A DNA stretch of 43,591 nucleotides from Acidobacteriota bacterium (GTDB lineage Bacteria; Acidobacteriota; Blastocatellia; RBC074). Both the position numbers and the translations under genes were made by a program. Location of the stretch: positions 1-43,591 of the forward strand of contig JAFDVL010000062.1 in the NCBI GenBank assembly GCA_018268995.1, in the 5' to 3' direction. Each line of letters starts with the position of its first letter. Within the stretch, counting starts at the first letter, position 1. The notes beneath the pieces were generated by a model, which worked only from the letters and a program-made list of their open reading frames with translations, did not search any database and was not told the origin of the DNA. Positions 26,901 through 33,876 of the stretch are shown one piece after another.

Positions 26901-27326
26901 ACGATTCTTTCGCCCAATATGCAGGTTTTCGATGCCTCTGCGCGCGAGTTTTGTTCTGTCCGTGATATGCGGACAAATACGCCGCTGCAATCGCTCAACC
27001 TGATGAATGACATCACGTACATCGAAGCCGCCCGGTTGTTGGCGGAAAGAATGTTAACGGAAGGCGGAATGACTCCACAGGCGCGCATTGCCTGGGCATT
27101 TCGTATCCTAACTTCACGTCTGCCCAACGAAAAAGAAACACAGGTGTTGTTGCAAAGCCTGATACAACAAAAAGAATATTTTTCTCGCAACCCTGAAGAG
27201 ACGAAGAAATTGTTATCACAGGGAGAGAAACGGAATAACGAAAAACTCGACAAGGCCGAACTTGCCGCCTACGCTACCACCGCAAGTCTGATGCTGAATA
27301 TGGATGAAGTGATAACGAAGCAGTGA
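23967..27326 (+). CDS. Secreted PSCyt1/DUF1549/LamG/DUF1553 protein with palindrome-derived insert (paralog 2)
   Basis: This 1119-residue paralog has a signal peptide (about 1-30, ending AQA) and a PSCyt1 haem motif CFACH at 51-55. DUF1549 carries CSRCHNHKYDPF near 340. Unlike the other two copies, the middle holds a concanavalin-A/LamG-like domain (about 430-680) with FTISTWIYPEAENSGS, WQHVAAVFDGTKEW and GALDDVRMYSRAL. Such domains often bind glycans. The C-terminal DUF1553 part contains HPELLDWLAVE, then a 23-residue insert from a palindromic element, then WDIKSLLKTIVMSATYRQ. It follows paralog 1 after 58 bp, so the two are probably cotranscribed. Function is inferred only: an extracytoplasmic cytochrome-like enzyme or scaffold of glycan breakdown. 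Confidence 0.88.
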   Translation: MKITLVLKLSALALAIALPAQLFFYTTAQASKQTRAIDFTREIRPILSDKCFACHGPDATAKKIKLRLDSEGAALADLGRGRHAIVPGQPEKSELIKRITHSDDALRMPPTDSGRSLTRQEIELLSEWIRQGAKWQSHWAFVAPIRPALPKVKNTAWPKNAIDYFVLERLEREGLQPAPEADRTTLLRRVSFDLTGLPPTPKEVDDFLNDQSPNAYEKVVDRLLASPRYGERMAFKWLDAARYADTNGYQIDGNRSAWRWRDWVIEAFNANKPFDEFTIEQLAGDLLPKATFDQRVATAFNRNHRINAEGGIVPEEYRHEYVMDRVDTTSTVFMGLTLGCSRCHNHKYDPFTQKEYYQLSAYFNSIDEDGHSFDQGNSPPVMLAPTREQQTQLARFDEDIAQAQSQLKTELEKAAEAKARWEKKVQSKPNLQWFPEDKLIVHLSLDENSKPVFNKSDRAYHDQYNRGKDEKPIKFETGFRDGSPRYVSAPTGQGVAFDGKLYFDAGIHADFRYKSTSNDYKERFTISTWIYPEAENSGSVITKVSDNPAEKENGVPRADGYGMYVINGKLHFNLVFRWGEDALRVETETPLALKQWQHVAAVFDGTKEWEDRLHIYVNGQEQKLKMNQRSFFLLFGGSKNTLKIGGGGGPEFRFKGALDDVRMYSRALPHEEVRLLANADSLGTITAVSSTQRTRTQTDKLTLAFIHQDASDAVQRAYKKILLLQEQKQVFTDSLPTLMVMEELPQPRPTFVLRRGAYDAPGESVERHAPAALPPMPAAYPANRLGLAKWLVSAEHPLTARVTVNRFWQMFFGTGLVKTTEDFGSQGELPSHPELLDWLAVELRNGTGSGSDLASGANPLATARGTIPTVWDIKSLLKTIVMSATYRQSSKLNPALQQRDPDNRLLARGPRFRLSADMIRDQALLAAGLLVEKIGGPSVKPYQPDGLYKDMAFGGLTGYDQSKGEGLWRRSLYTFWKRTILSPNMQVFDASAREFCSVRDMRTNTPLQSLNLMNDITYIEAARLLAERMLTEGGMTPQARIAWAFRILTSRLPNEKETQVLLQSLIQQKEYFSRNPEETKKLLSQGEKRNNEKLDKAELAAYATTASLMLNMDEVITKQ
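26501..26569. repeat. GGTAC palindromic element, copy C (in-frame insert)
   Basis: This 69-nt element is at the same codon position and phase as copy B in the neighbouring paralog. It differs from copy B at only four positions, including the loop. Removing it leaves ELRKTVWDIK, again the family length. Confidence 0.92.
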
Positions 27327-27333
27327 TAACGAT

Positions 27334-28008
27334 ATGAAACGCCTGGATATTTGGATTGGCAGCCTGATAAGCGCGATCATCATTGCCGCATCGTGGCGGC
27401 AATGGTGGCCAATTCCGATGACAGAGGCATTAGGCTTTATTACGGGCGCGGCCTGTGTCTATCTCGTAGTCAAAGAAAACATCTGGAATTTCCCGATTGG
27501 CATTGCGAATAACATTTTCTTTCTGGTGTTGTTTGGGCAAGCGCGCTTGTACGGCGATGCTGGCTTGCAAATCGTGTACATCGCACTGGGCGTGCAAGGT
27601 TGGTACAACTGGCTTTATGGCGGCAGGAATCGCACCTCACTGAATATCGGGCGGGTGTCGGGGCAAATGCTGCTGTTGACATTGGTTTGTATTCCAATCG
27701 GCACCTGGATTTTGATGCTTGCACTTCGCGCGGCGAATGGTGCGGCTCCGCTGCTGGATTCTTTTACAACTGTTCTGAGTTTGGCGGCGCAATATTGGCT
27801 CAATCGCAAAGTACTTGAAAATTGGATTCTCTGGATCGTGGCCGACGTGATTTATGTGTTTTTGTATGTGACTCGTGGTCTGCACTTAACAGCAGTTTTG
27901 TACGGCGTGTTCTTGTGTCTGTGCGTGGCAGGGCTTCTGAACTGGTGGCATACCTTACAGGCCAAGCCATCTACGTTTGTGGAGCAGGAGGCATTAGCGC
28001 GTGGCTAG
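27334..28008 (+). CDS. pnuC: Nicotinamide riboside/mononucleotide transporter PnuC
   Basis: This 224-residue polytopic inner-membrane protein imports nicotinamide riboside by facilitated diffusion. About seven hydrophobic helices are visible. Family landmarks are WNFPIGIANNIFFLVLF, ARLYGDAGLQIVYI and GWYNWLYGG; the Trp/Asn-rich motifs bind the nicotinamide ring. The gene starts 7 bp after the preceding DUF1553 gene and overlaps nadR by 8 bp. Transport would thus be coupled to phosphorylation by NadR. No regulator of the NrtR or NiaR type is visible next to it. Confidence 0.93.
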   Translation: MKRLDIWIGSLISAIIIAASWRQWWPIPMTEALGFITGAACVYLVVKENIWNFPIGIANNIFFLVLFGQARLYGDAGLQIVYIALGVQGWYNWLYGGRNRTSLNIGRVSGQMLLLTLVCIPIGTWILMLALRAANGAAPLLDSFTTVLSLAAQYWLNRKVLENWILWIVADVIYVFLYVTRGLHLTAVLYGVFLCLCVAGLLNWWHTLQAKPSTFVEQEALARG

Positions 28009-28981
28009 GCGTGGTTTGATCGTGGGCAAGTTTTATCCACCGCATCGCGGACATAAATTCCTGATTGATTCGGGCCGCGCGCAAGTGGATCACCTGAGCG
28101 TCATCATCTGTCAAAAGCCGCACGAACAACCGCCGGGCGAGTTGCGCGCTGCGTGGTTGCGCGAAATCCATCCTGATGTGAATGTGTTGCTGATTGACGA
28201 TGTCTATGACGAACAGGACTCCAAAATCTGGGCTGAGAATTCGATTCGCTGGTTAGGCTTTGTGCCTGATGTTGTGTTCACGTCGGAAGATTACGGCGAC
28301 CGCTTTGCACATCACCTTGGCTGTGAGCATGTGCAGATAGACAAAGCGCGCACGATAGTGCCTGTTTCCGGCACGAAAGTTCGTTCTGCGCCGTTGCAGT
28401 GTTGGGAGTTTTTGGAACCGCCCGTACGCGCTTGGTATGCGAAGCGGGTTTGTTTGATCGGCGCAGAATCTACAGGCAAGACGACGCTCGCACAGGCGTT
28501 GTCGGCGCATTACCAAACGGTTTGGGTTCCTGAATTTGGGCGCGAATATTCCGAACGCAAATTGGCCGAAACAGGCGGCTATGATTTCACGTCCGAAGAA
28601 TTCACGCACATTGCCCAGACGCAATGCGAACGCGAAGACGAAGCTGCGCGGAAGGCGAACAAAATCCTGGTCTGCGACACCGATGCGTTTGCGACGAGCA
28701 TCTGGCATCGCCGTTATTTGCTCGAACGCTCGCCCGCCGTTGAAGCGATTGTCGCTGCGCATCGCCGTCCCGATTTGTATTTGCTGACCGACGTGAACAC
28801 GCCGTTTGAGCAGGACGGCACGCGCGACGGCGAAGCGATTCGGGGATGGATGCACGCCACGTTTGTCGAGGAATTGACCGCGCAGCAACGACCGTTTCAG
28901 CTTTTGTCAGGATCACGCGAAGAACGGCTTGCCAATGCCATCACGATGATTGATGCTTTGGTACAGTACGAGGAGCGGTAG
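28001..28981 (+). CDS. nadR: NadR-type NMN adenylyltransferase / ribosylnicotinamide kinase
   Basis: This 326-residue bifunctional NAD-salvage enzyme has an N-terminal nucleotidyltransferase domain with GKFYPPHRGHKFL (His15/His18 of the HxGH motif). The C-terminal kinase domain has Walker A GAESTGKTT at 154-162. It lacks the DNA-binding HTH of enterobacterial NadR, so it is not a repressor. The GTG start at 28001 overlaps pnuC by 8 bp and is served by CAGGAGG about 11 bases upstream. The last codons (VQYEER) and the TAG stop lie inside a palindromic element beginning at 28960. The C-terminus was therefore probably set by insertion of the element. Confidence 0.92.
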   Translation: MARRGLIVGKFYPPHRGHKFLIDSGRAQVDHLSVIICQKPHEQPPGELRAAWLREIHPDVNVLLIDDVYDEQDSKIWAENSIRWLGFVPDVVFTSEDYGDRFAHHLGCEHVQIDKARTIVPVSGTKVRSAPLQCWEFLEPPVRAWYAKRVCLIGAESTGKTTLAQALSAHYQTVWVPEFGREYSERKLAETGGYDFTSEEFTHIAQTQCEREDEAARKANKILVCDTDAFATSIWHRRYLLERSPAVEAIVAAHRRPDLYLLTDVNTPFEQDGTRDGEAIRGWMHATFVEELTAQQRPFQLLSGSREERLANAITMIDALVQYEER

Positions 28982-29034
28982 CGACTTGGTGAAGAGCGTA
29001 ATGACCAAGTCGCTACCGCTCCTCGTACCGTACC
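28960..29034. repeat. GGTAC palindromic element, copy D (near-perfect hairpin)
   Basis: The arms at 28960-28990 and 29004-29034 are complementary over 31 bp with one mismatch. The left arm starts GGTACAGTACGAGGAGCGGT. The loop is 13 nt. The nadR stop is in the left arm, and the kinase start codon lies 25 bases downstream. There is no T-run, so it is not a classic terminator. Confidence 0.93.
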
Positions 29035-29059
29035 GATCTTTCATCTACGACAACAATTT

Positions 29060-31801
29060 ATGCCCCTAACTCCCGGAACGAAACTCGGCCCGTACGAAAT
29101 CCACAGCGCGCTCGGCGCAGGCGGGATGGGCGAAGTCTATCGCGCCAACGACACGCGGCTGAATCGCACCGTCGCCATCAAAGTTCTGCCGTCGCATCTA
29201 TCCAGCAATCACGAACTCAAACAACGCTTTGACCGCGAAGCCCGCGCGATTTCCAGCCTCACGCATCCGCATATTTGCACGCTCTACGATGTCGGGCAGC
29301 AGGACGGCATTGATTTCCTCGTGATGGAATTTCTCGAAGGCGAATCATTGGCGCAACGTTTGGAAAAAGGCGCGTTGCCGCCCGATCAAACCTTGCGCTA
29401 TGCCACGCAGATTGCTGCTGCGTTGGATAAAGCCCATCGCGCGGGAATCGTGCATCGTGATCTGAAGCCCGGCAATATTATGCTGACCAAAGCGGGGGCG
29501 AAGCTGTTGGATTTCGGCCTGGCGAAGCTGTTGCAGAATGATGGAGGGAAAGAGGGAACGCGGGAAAGAGGGAACGAGCGACCGGGCGAAGACGATCCTA
29601 CGCTCCCGCTTTCTCCCCATCTCTCCGTCTCTCCTTCTCTCCCTCTCACCGACCCTGGCAGGGTAATGGGCACGTTTCAGTATATGGCTCCCGAACAGTT
29701 GGAAGGCAAGCCGGCGGATCATCGCACGGACATCTTTGCGCTCGGCAGCGTGATTTATGAAATGGCGACGGGGCGACGCGCGTTCACAGGCAAGACGCAG
29801 GCGAGTTTGATTACAGCGATTATGTCCGCCGAGCCGGAGCCGATGGCGAAGCTGCAACCGCTGACGCCGCCTGCGCTGGAACGATTGGTGAAGAAATGTT
29901 TGGCGAAAGACGCAGATGACCGTTGGCAAAGCGCGCACGACATTGCGGATGAGTTGCAATGGATCGGCGAGAACGGCGCGCAGACGGTAACGAATGTGGC
30001 GATGATGACGCAACCGGTGACGGCAGTGGCAGCGAACAAACGACAATGGCTGGCGTGGGGCGTGGCGGCGGCGCTGTTGTTGACCACGCTGGCCTTCGCG
30101 TGGGCGTACTTCCGCCGCGCGCCTGCCGGGAGCCGCGCCACGTACACCTATCTGCCCTGGCCGGAGAAATCGTCGGTCAGTGGGGCTAATGGCTCCCCCG
30201 CCATTTCTCCCGATGGGCGACGCATCGCCTTTGTAGCTGTGACTGAAGGCACGAATCACATCTTTCTCTATTCGCTGGATGCGCCGGAGCCGGTGCGCTT
30301 GCCAGGGACAGAGGGCGCGCGGTTTCCCTTCTGGTCGCCGGACAATCGCAACCTCGGTTTTTTCAGCGGTGGTAAGCTCAAACGAATTGAGGCTGACGGC
30401 GGCACACCCGAAACGCTCTGCGATGCGCCAAATGGTTTCGGCGGTACGTGGAGCAACGCAGGCGTGATTCTCTTTGCTCCTGCTCAGCTAGGCATTGGTC
30501 TTCATCGGGTGTCAGAGAGAGGCGGTGCCCCGACTCCCGTCACCAGTCTGGATGCGGCGCGGCTTGAGACTCAGCACATTCACCCGCGCTTCCTGCCTGA
30601 CGGTCACCACTTTGTGTTCCTTGCGTGGTCGGCACGACCGGAGAATATCGGGATCAAGCTCGGTTCGCTCGATCAACCGCAGACCAGCTTCCTGCTGCGC
30701 GCGGATACGAATGCCGAATACTCCACTGCCGGTTATTTGATCTTCCAGCGTGGGGAAAAGATTCTGGCGCAGCGGTTTGAGGCGGCGGCGCAGAGCATAC
30801 GGGGCGATCCCTTCACGCTGGCCGAGCGCGGGAATCGTATCATCGCTGCTTATTACTCCCCCTTATCGGTGTGCTCGGACAAATGGCTGGTTTATCAAAG
30901 CGCGGGCAATCCGCATACGCAGCTTGCCTGGTTTGACCGCAGCGGCAGACAGCTTTCCCTGGTTGGTGCGCCGGGCTACTATCGCTGGCTGAACCTCTCA
31001 CCAAATGGCACGCAGGTGGCTCTCGAACGGTTTGAACCGCAGAAAGTTGGCAGTGATATTTGGTCCTTCGACCTCTTGCGCGAAACGTTTGACCGCTTGA
31101 CTTCAGACTCAAACGCAAACCTCTATCCGCACTGGTCGCCGGATGGAAAACACCTTGCCTTTGGCTCAAATCGGGAAGGCTTCTGGGCCATCTGGCAAAC
31201 AGGCGTGAATGGCAGCGCTGACAAAGAGCAATTGGTTTTCAAGGAAGAGGCGCGCAACATCTTCTTACACGAATGGTCAAACGATGGGAAGTACATCAAT
31301 TATACGAAAACCGCTGAAAAGACAGTCGCCGATCTTTGGCTGCTGCCGCTGGTTGGCGACCGCCAGCCAAAGCTCTATCTGGCAACGCAATTTGCTGAAG
31401 ACTGGGGCAAGGTCGCGCCCGATGGGCGCTGGCTGGCGTACCAATCGAATGAGTCCGGGCGCAATGAAATCTACGTGCAATCCTTCCCGGAGCCGGGGCG
31501 GAAGGTAAGGGTCTCAAAAGAAGGCGGTATCTTCCCGCGCTGGCGACGTGATGGACGGGAACTGTACTATGTTGCGCCCGATGACAAACTGATGGCCGTC
31601 CCCGTCGAGATCGGCGCGAGCCTTTCAGTCAGCATTCCGGTGGCTCTCTTCGATCTGGGCAGCTATGGCCGCCGCAATAATCGCTACGTGTACGACGTGA
31701 GCGCCGACGGGCAGCGCGTTCTGCTACTGCGCCCGCTGGAAGACGCGACGACGCGCCCGCTGACGGTGGTGCAGAATTGGACGGAGTTGCTGAAGAAGTG
31801 A
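29060..31801 (+). CDS. Membrane Ser/Thr protein kinase with C-terminal PD40 beta-propeller
   Basis: This 913-residue Hanks-type kinase has the Gly loop LGAGGMGEVY (19-27), Lys41 (VAIK), HRDLKPGN with Asp134, DFG at 151-153 and APE at 210-212. A transmembrane helix (about 328-350, AWGVAAALLLTTLAFAWAYF) separates the cytoplasmic kinase from an extracytoplasmic WD40-like PD40/TolB-type propeller (about 365-910) with repeats such as SPDGRRIAF, SPDGKHLAFGS and APDGRWLAYQS. This layout is common in Acidobacteriota. The stretch between DFG and APE is unusually long (about 58 residues) because of a low-complexity insert at 29543-29648. Substrates are unknown. It is probably its own transcription unit after the hairpin. 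Confidence 0.93.
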   Translation: MPLTPGTKLGPYEIHSALGAGGMGEVYRANDTRLNRTVAIKVLPSHLSSNHELKQRFDREARAISSLTHPHICTLYDVGQQDGIDFLVMEFLEGESLAQRLEKGALPPDQTLRYATQIAAALDKAHRAGIVHRDLKPGNIMLTKAGAKLLDFGLAKLLQNDGGKEGTRERGNERPGEDDPTLPLSPHLSVSPSLPLTDPGRVMGTFQYMAPEQLEGKPADHRTDIFALGSVIYEMATGRRAFTGKTQASLITAIMSAEPEPMAKLQPLTPPALERLVKKCLAKDADDRWQSAHDIADELQWIGENGAQTVTNVAMMTQPVTAVAANKRQWLAWGVAAALLLTTLAFAWAYFRRAPAGSRATYTYLPWPEKSSVSGANGSPAISPDGRRIAFVAVTEGTNHIFLYSLDAPEPVRLPGTEGARFPFWSPDNRNLGFFSGGKLKRIEADGGTPETLCDAPNGFGGTWSNAGVILFAPAQLGIGLHRVSERGGAPTPVTSLDAARLETQHIHPRFLPDGHHFVFLAWSARPENIGIKLGSLDQPQTSFLLRADTNAEYSTAGYLIFQRGEKILAQRFEAAAQSIRGDPFTLAERGNRIIAAYYSPLSVCSDKWLVYQSAGNPHTQLAWFDRSGRQLSLVGAPGYYRWLNLSPNGTQVALERFEPQKVGSDIWSFDLLRETFDRLTSDSNANLYPHWSPDGKHLAFGSNREGFWAIWQTGVNGSADKEQLVFKEEARNIFLHEWSNDGKYINYTKTAEKTVADLWLLPLVGDRQPKLYLATQFAEDWGKVAPDGRWLAYQSNESGRNEIYVQSFPEPGRKVRVSKEGGIFPRWRRDGRELYYVAPDDKLMAVPVEIGASLSVSIPVALFDLGSYGRRNNRYVYDVSADGQRVLLLRPLEDATTRPLTVVQNWTELLKK
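29543..29648. repeat. Purine/pyrimidine imperfect inverted repeat inside the kinase gene
   Basis: A purine-rich left side (29543-29578, GGAGGGAAAGAGGGAAC units) faces a pyrimidine-rich right side (29601-29648, CTCTCCGTCTCTCCTTCTCT units). The two are partly complementary. The translation (GGKEGTRERGNER ... PLSPHLSVSPSLPL) is low-complexity and lies in the kinase activation segment. Confidence 0.65.
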
Positions 31802-31821
31802 TGCCGATGGCGCATCTCGCT

Positions 31822-31827
31822 TATAAT
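31822..31827 (+). promoter_or_regulatory. Candidate -10 box for the DUF5678-like gene
   Basis: A perfect TATAAT lies 41 bases upstream of the start at 31869. No good -35 hexamer sits at 16-18 bp, so this is weak. Confidence 0.25.
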
Positions 31828-31868
31828 GCCGGGCAGGTCAGATTCCCTGACGCAGAAAGGAACGAGCT

Positions 31869-32258
31869 ATGTTACAGACGGTCGAAGCGGAAATAGATGT
31901 CAACGGCAACATTCGATTGCTGGAGCCTTTGCCTGTGACGAAGCCGCGTCGTGTGCTGGTGACGTTGCTGGCGGAAGGCGGCTCAGCGGAAAATGGTGTA
32001 GTGAATACTGCACCTATTGAAATGCCACCTGCTGCGACGACACCGGAAACCCGCCGTCAGGAGCAGATGGCGTGGATGAAAGCGAATGCGGAACTCCACG
32101 GCGGTCAATATGTGGCGCTGGTCGGCGCACAACTCATCAGCACGGGCAAGACGTTTCGGGAAGCCAACGAAGTGGCGCGGGCGGCGGGTTGTCGTGAGGC
32201 AGTTGTCACATACTTGCCGAAGCCTGACGAGGTGATTGAGATGGGAGGCTGGCTGTGA
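31869..32258 (+). CDS. Small antitoxin-like/DUF5678-like protein
   Basis: This 129-residue protein has two parts. The N-terminal 35 residues (TVEAEIDVNGNIRLLEPLPV) resemble the short beta-hairpin found in AF2212/DUF104-type antitoxins. The C-terminal part (about 60-129) with GGQYVALVGAQLISTGKTF and a helix before VVTYLPKP resembles DUF5678. A Pro/Thr-rich linker joins them. AAAGGAA precedes the ATG. Its stop overlaps the GTG of the retropepsin-like remnant by 3 bases, an arrangement typical of a two-gene unit. The family match is by eye and the function is unknown; an antitoxin role is only a possibility. Confidence 0.6.
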   Translation: MLQTVEAEIDVNGNIRLLEPLPVTKPRRVLVTLLAEGGSAENGVVNTAPIEMPPAATTPETRRQEQMAWMKANAELHGGQYVALVGAQLISTGKTFREANEVARAAGCREAVVTYLPKPDEVIEMGGWL

Positions 32259-32419
32259 GTTTTCAGCTTACGTTCGACCATCGGTTGGAGTACGATGCGG
32301 GACAAGCGGGCATCACCCTCGCGGTCACGCTGCGATTGAATCAGGAGGCTGTGGATTGCGAAGCCAAGATTGATACAGGTTCGACGACGTGGATGTCGAA
32401 GGCTTTGACGCAAATCTGA
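32255..32419 (+). pseudogene. Truncated retropepsin-like aspartyl protease
   Basis: A GTG at 32255 overlaps the upstream stop and opens a 54-codon frame. It ends CEAKIDTGSTTWMSKALTQI. DTGST is the catalytic motif of retropepsin-like aspartyl proteases, which normally continue for another 60-80 residues. The frame stops almost at once, and the sequence then runs into the DUF1501 gene. After a frame change, the DNA near 32393 reads VEGFDANLKAKEKL, so an internal deletion or frameshift is likely. It is probably a remnant of a two-gene unit with the upstream DUF5678-like gene. Confidence 0.55.
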
Positions 32420-32435
32420 AAGCGAAGGAAAAATT

Positions 32436-33866
32436 ATGAACCCTTGTGATGAACACAATCTGATGCTCACTCGTCGCTCGTTCTTCAGCCAGTTAGGCCT
32501 TGGCACGGCGGCTCTGGCTTCGTTGCTCAACGAAGGCGGCTTCGCACAAAGCGGTGAAATAAAAGCGCCGCATTTTGCGCCGAAAGCGAAGCGCGTGATT
32601 TATTTGTTTCAAGCGGGCGGGCCGTCGCAATTGGATTTGTTTGATTACAAGCCGGGACTTGAAAAACTCCGTGCGCAAAACCTGCCGGACTCAGTGCGTG
32701 GCGGGCAACGGCTGACCGGGATGAGCGCGCATCAGACGAGCTTTCCGACGGCACCTTCGGTCTACAAGTTTGCGCAGCACGGGCAATCGGGCGCATGGTT
32801 CAGCGAGCTATTGCCGCACATGTCGAAGATTGCCGATGACGTGACGTTCATCAAATCTATGCACACCGAGCAGATCAATCACGATCCGGCGGTGACGTTT
32901 GCGCTGACGGGATTTCAGTTGGCAGGCAGGCCAAGTATGGGGTCGTGGGTGTCCTATGGTTTGGGCAGCGAGAATAAGGATTTGCCCGCGTTCATTGCGA
33001 TGATTTCCGTGGGCAGGAATGGCGGCGATCAGCCGCTCTATGATCGGTTATGGGGCAGCGGCTTTTTGCCTTCGCAATATCAGGGCGTGAAATTTCACAA
33101 TGGCCCTGATCCCGTCTTGTATCTTTCAAATCCGCCAGGAATTAGCAAAGAAACGCGCCGCCAGTTTCTGGATAATCTGGCTGAATTAAATCAGCTCAAT
33201 GCAAAAGAATACGGTGACCCTGAAATCAATGCCCGCATTGCGCAATACGAAATGGCGTACCGAATGCAATCCAGCGTGCCGGAATTGACTGACTTATCGA
33301 AAGAACCTGATAAGACTTTCGAGCGGTACGGCCCGGATGCAAAAAAGCCCGGCACCTTTGCTTTCAATTGCATTCTGGCGCGGCGGCTGGCCGAACGTGG
33401 CGTTCGCTTTATCCAACTTTTTCATCGCGGCTGGGATCATCACGGAGCGTTGCCGCGCAATATTTCCAAGGTTGCGCCGGATGTGGATCAACCCTCTGCT
33501 GCCTTGATTCAGGATTTGAAAGAGCGCGGGATGTTGGATGACACGCTGGTCATTTGGGGCGGGGAATTTGGGCGGACGGTTTATTCACAAGGCAAGCTCA
33601 CCGAAACCGATTACGGACGCGATCACCATCCGCGTTGCTTCACGATCTGGCTCGCGGGCGGCGGCATCAAGCCGGGCTTAACGATTGGAGAGACGGACGA
33701 TTTTAGCTACAACATCGTGCGCGATCCGGTTCACGTCCACGATCTAAATGCCACAATCATGCATTGCCTGGGCATTGATCACACGCGGCTGACATACAAA
33801 TTTCAGGGGCGGTACTATCGGTTGACCGATGTCCATGGCGAGATTGTGAAATCCATTTTGGCGTGA
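32436..33866 (+). CDS. DUF1501 protein, Tat-exported (copy 1)
   Basis: This 476-residue member of DUF1501, a sulfatase/alkaline-phosphatase-fold family, is usually found beside DUF1553 proteins. The twin-arginine signal is LTRRSFFSQLGLGTAALASLL (residues 11-31, cleavage near FAQ). Family marks are VIYLFQAGGPSQLDLFDYKP, GRPSMGSWVSYGLGSENKDLP, HRGWDHHG, WGGEFGRT, GRDHHPRCFT and the end FQGRYYRLTDVHG. The conserved His/Asp residues look like a metal site, but no activity is established. AAGGAA sits just upstream of the ATG. It lies 10 bp before the membrane-protein gene, so both are probably cotranscribed. Confidence 0.92.
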   Translation: MNPCDEHNLMLTRRSFFSQLGLGTAALASLLNEGGFAQSGEIKAPHFAPKAKRVIYLFQAGGPSQLDLFDYKPGLEKLRAQNLPDSVRGGQRLTGMSAHQTSFPTAPSVYKFAQHGQSGAWFSELLPHMSKIADDVTFIKSMHTEQINHDPAVTFALTGFQLAGRPSMGSWVSYGLGSENKDLPAFIAMISVGRNGGDQPLYDRLWGSGFLPSQYQGVKFHNGPDPVLYLSNPPGISKETRRQFLDNLAELNQLNAKEYGDPEINARIAQYEMAYRMQSSVPELTDLSKEPDKTFERYGPDAKKPGTFAFNCILARRLAERGVRFIQLFHRGWDHHGALPRNISKVAPDVDQPSAALIQDLKERGMLDDTLVIWGGEFGRTVYSQGKLTETDYGRDHHPRCFTIWLAGGGIKPGLTIGETDDFSYNIVRDPVHVHDLNATIMHCLGIDHTRLTYKFQGRYYRLTDVHGEIVKSILA

Positions 33867-33876
33867 GTTCAGACAA

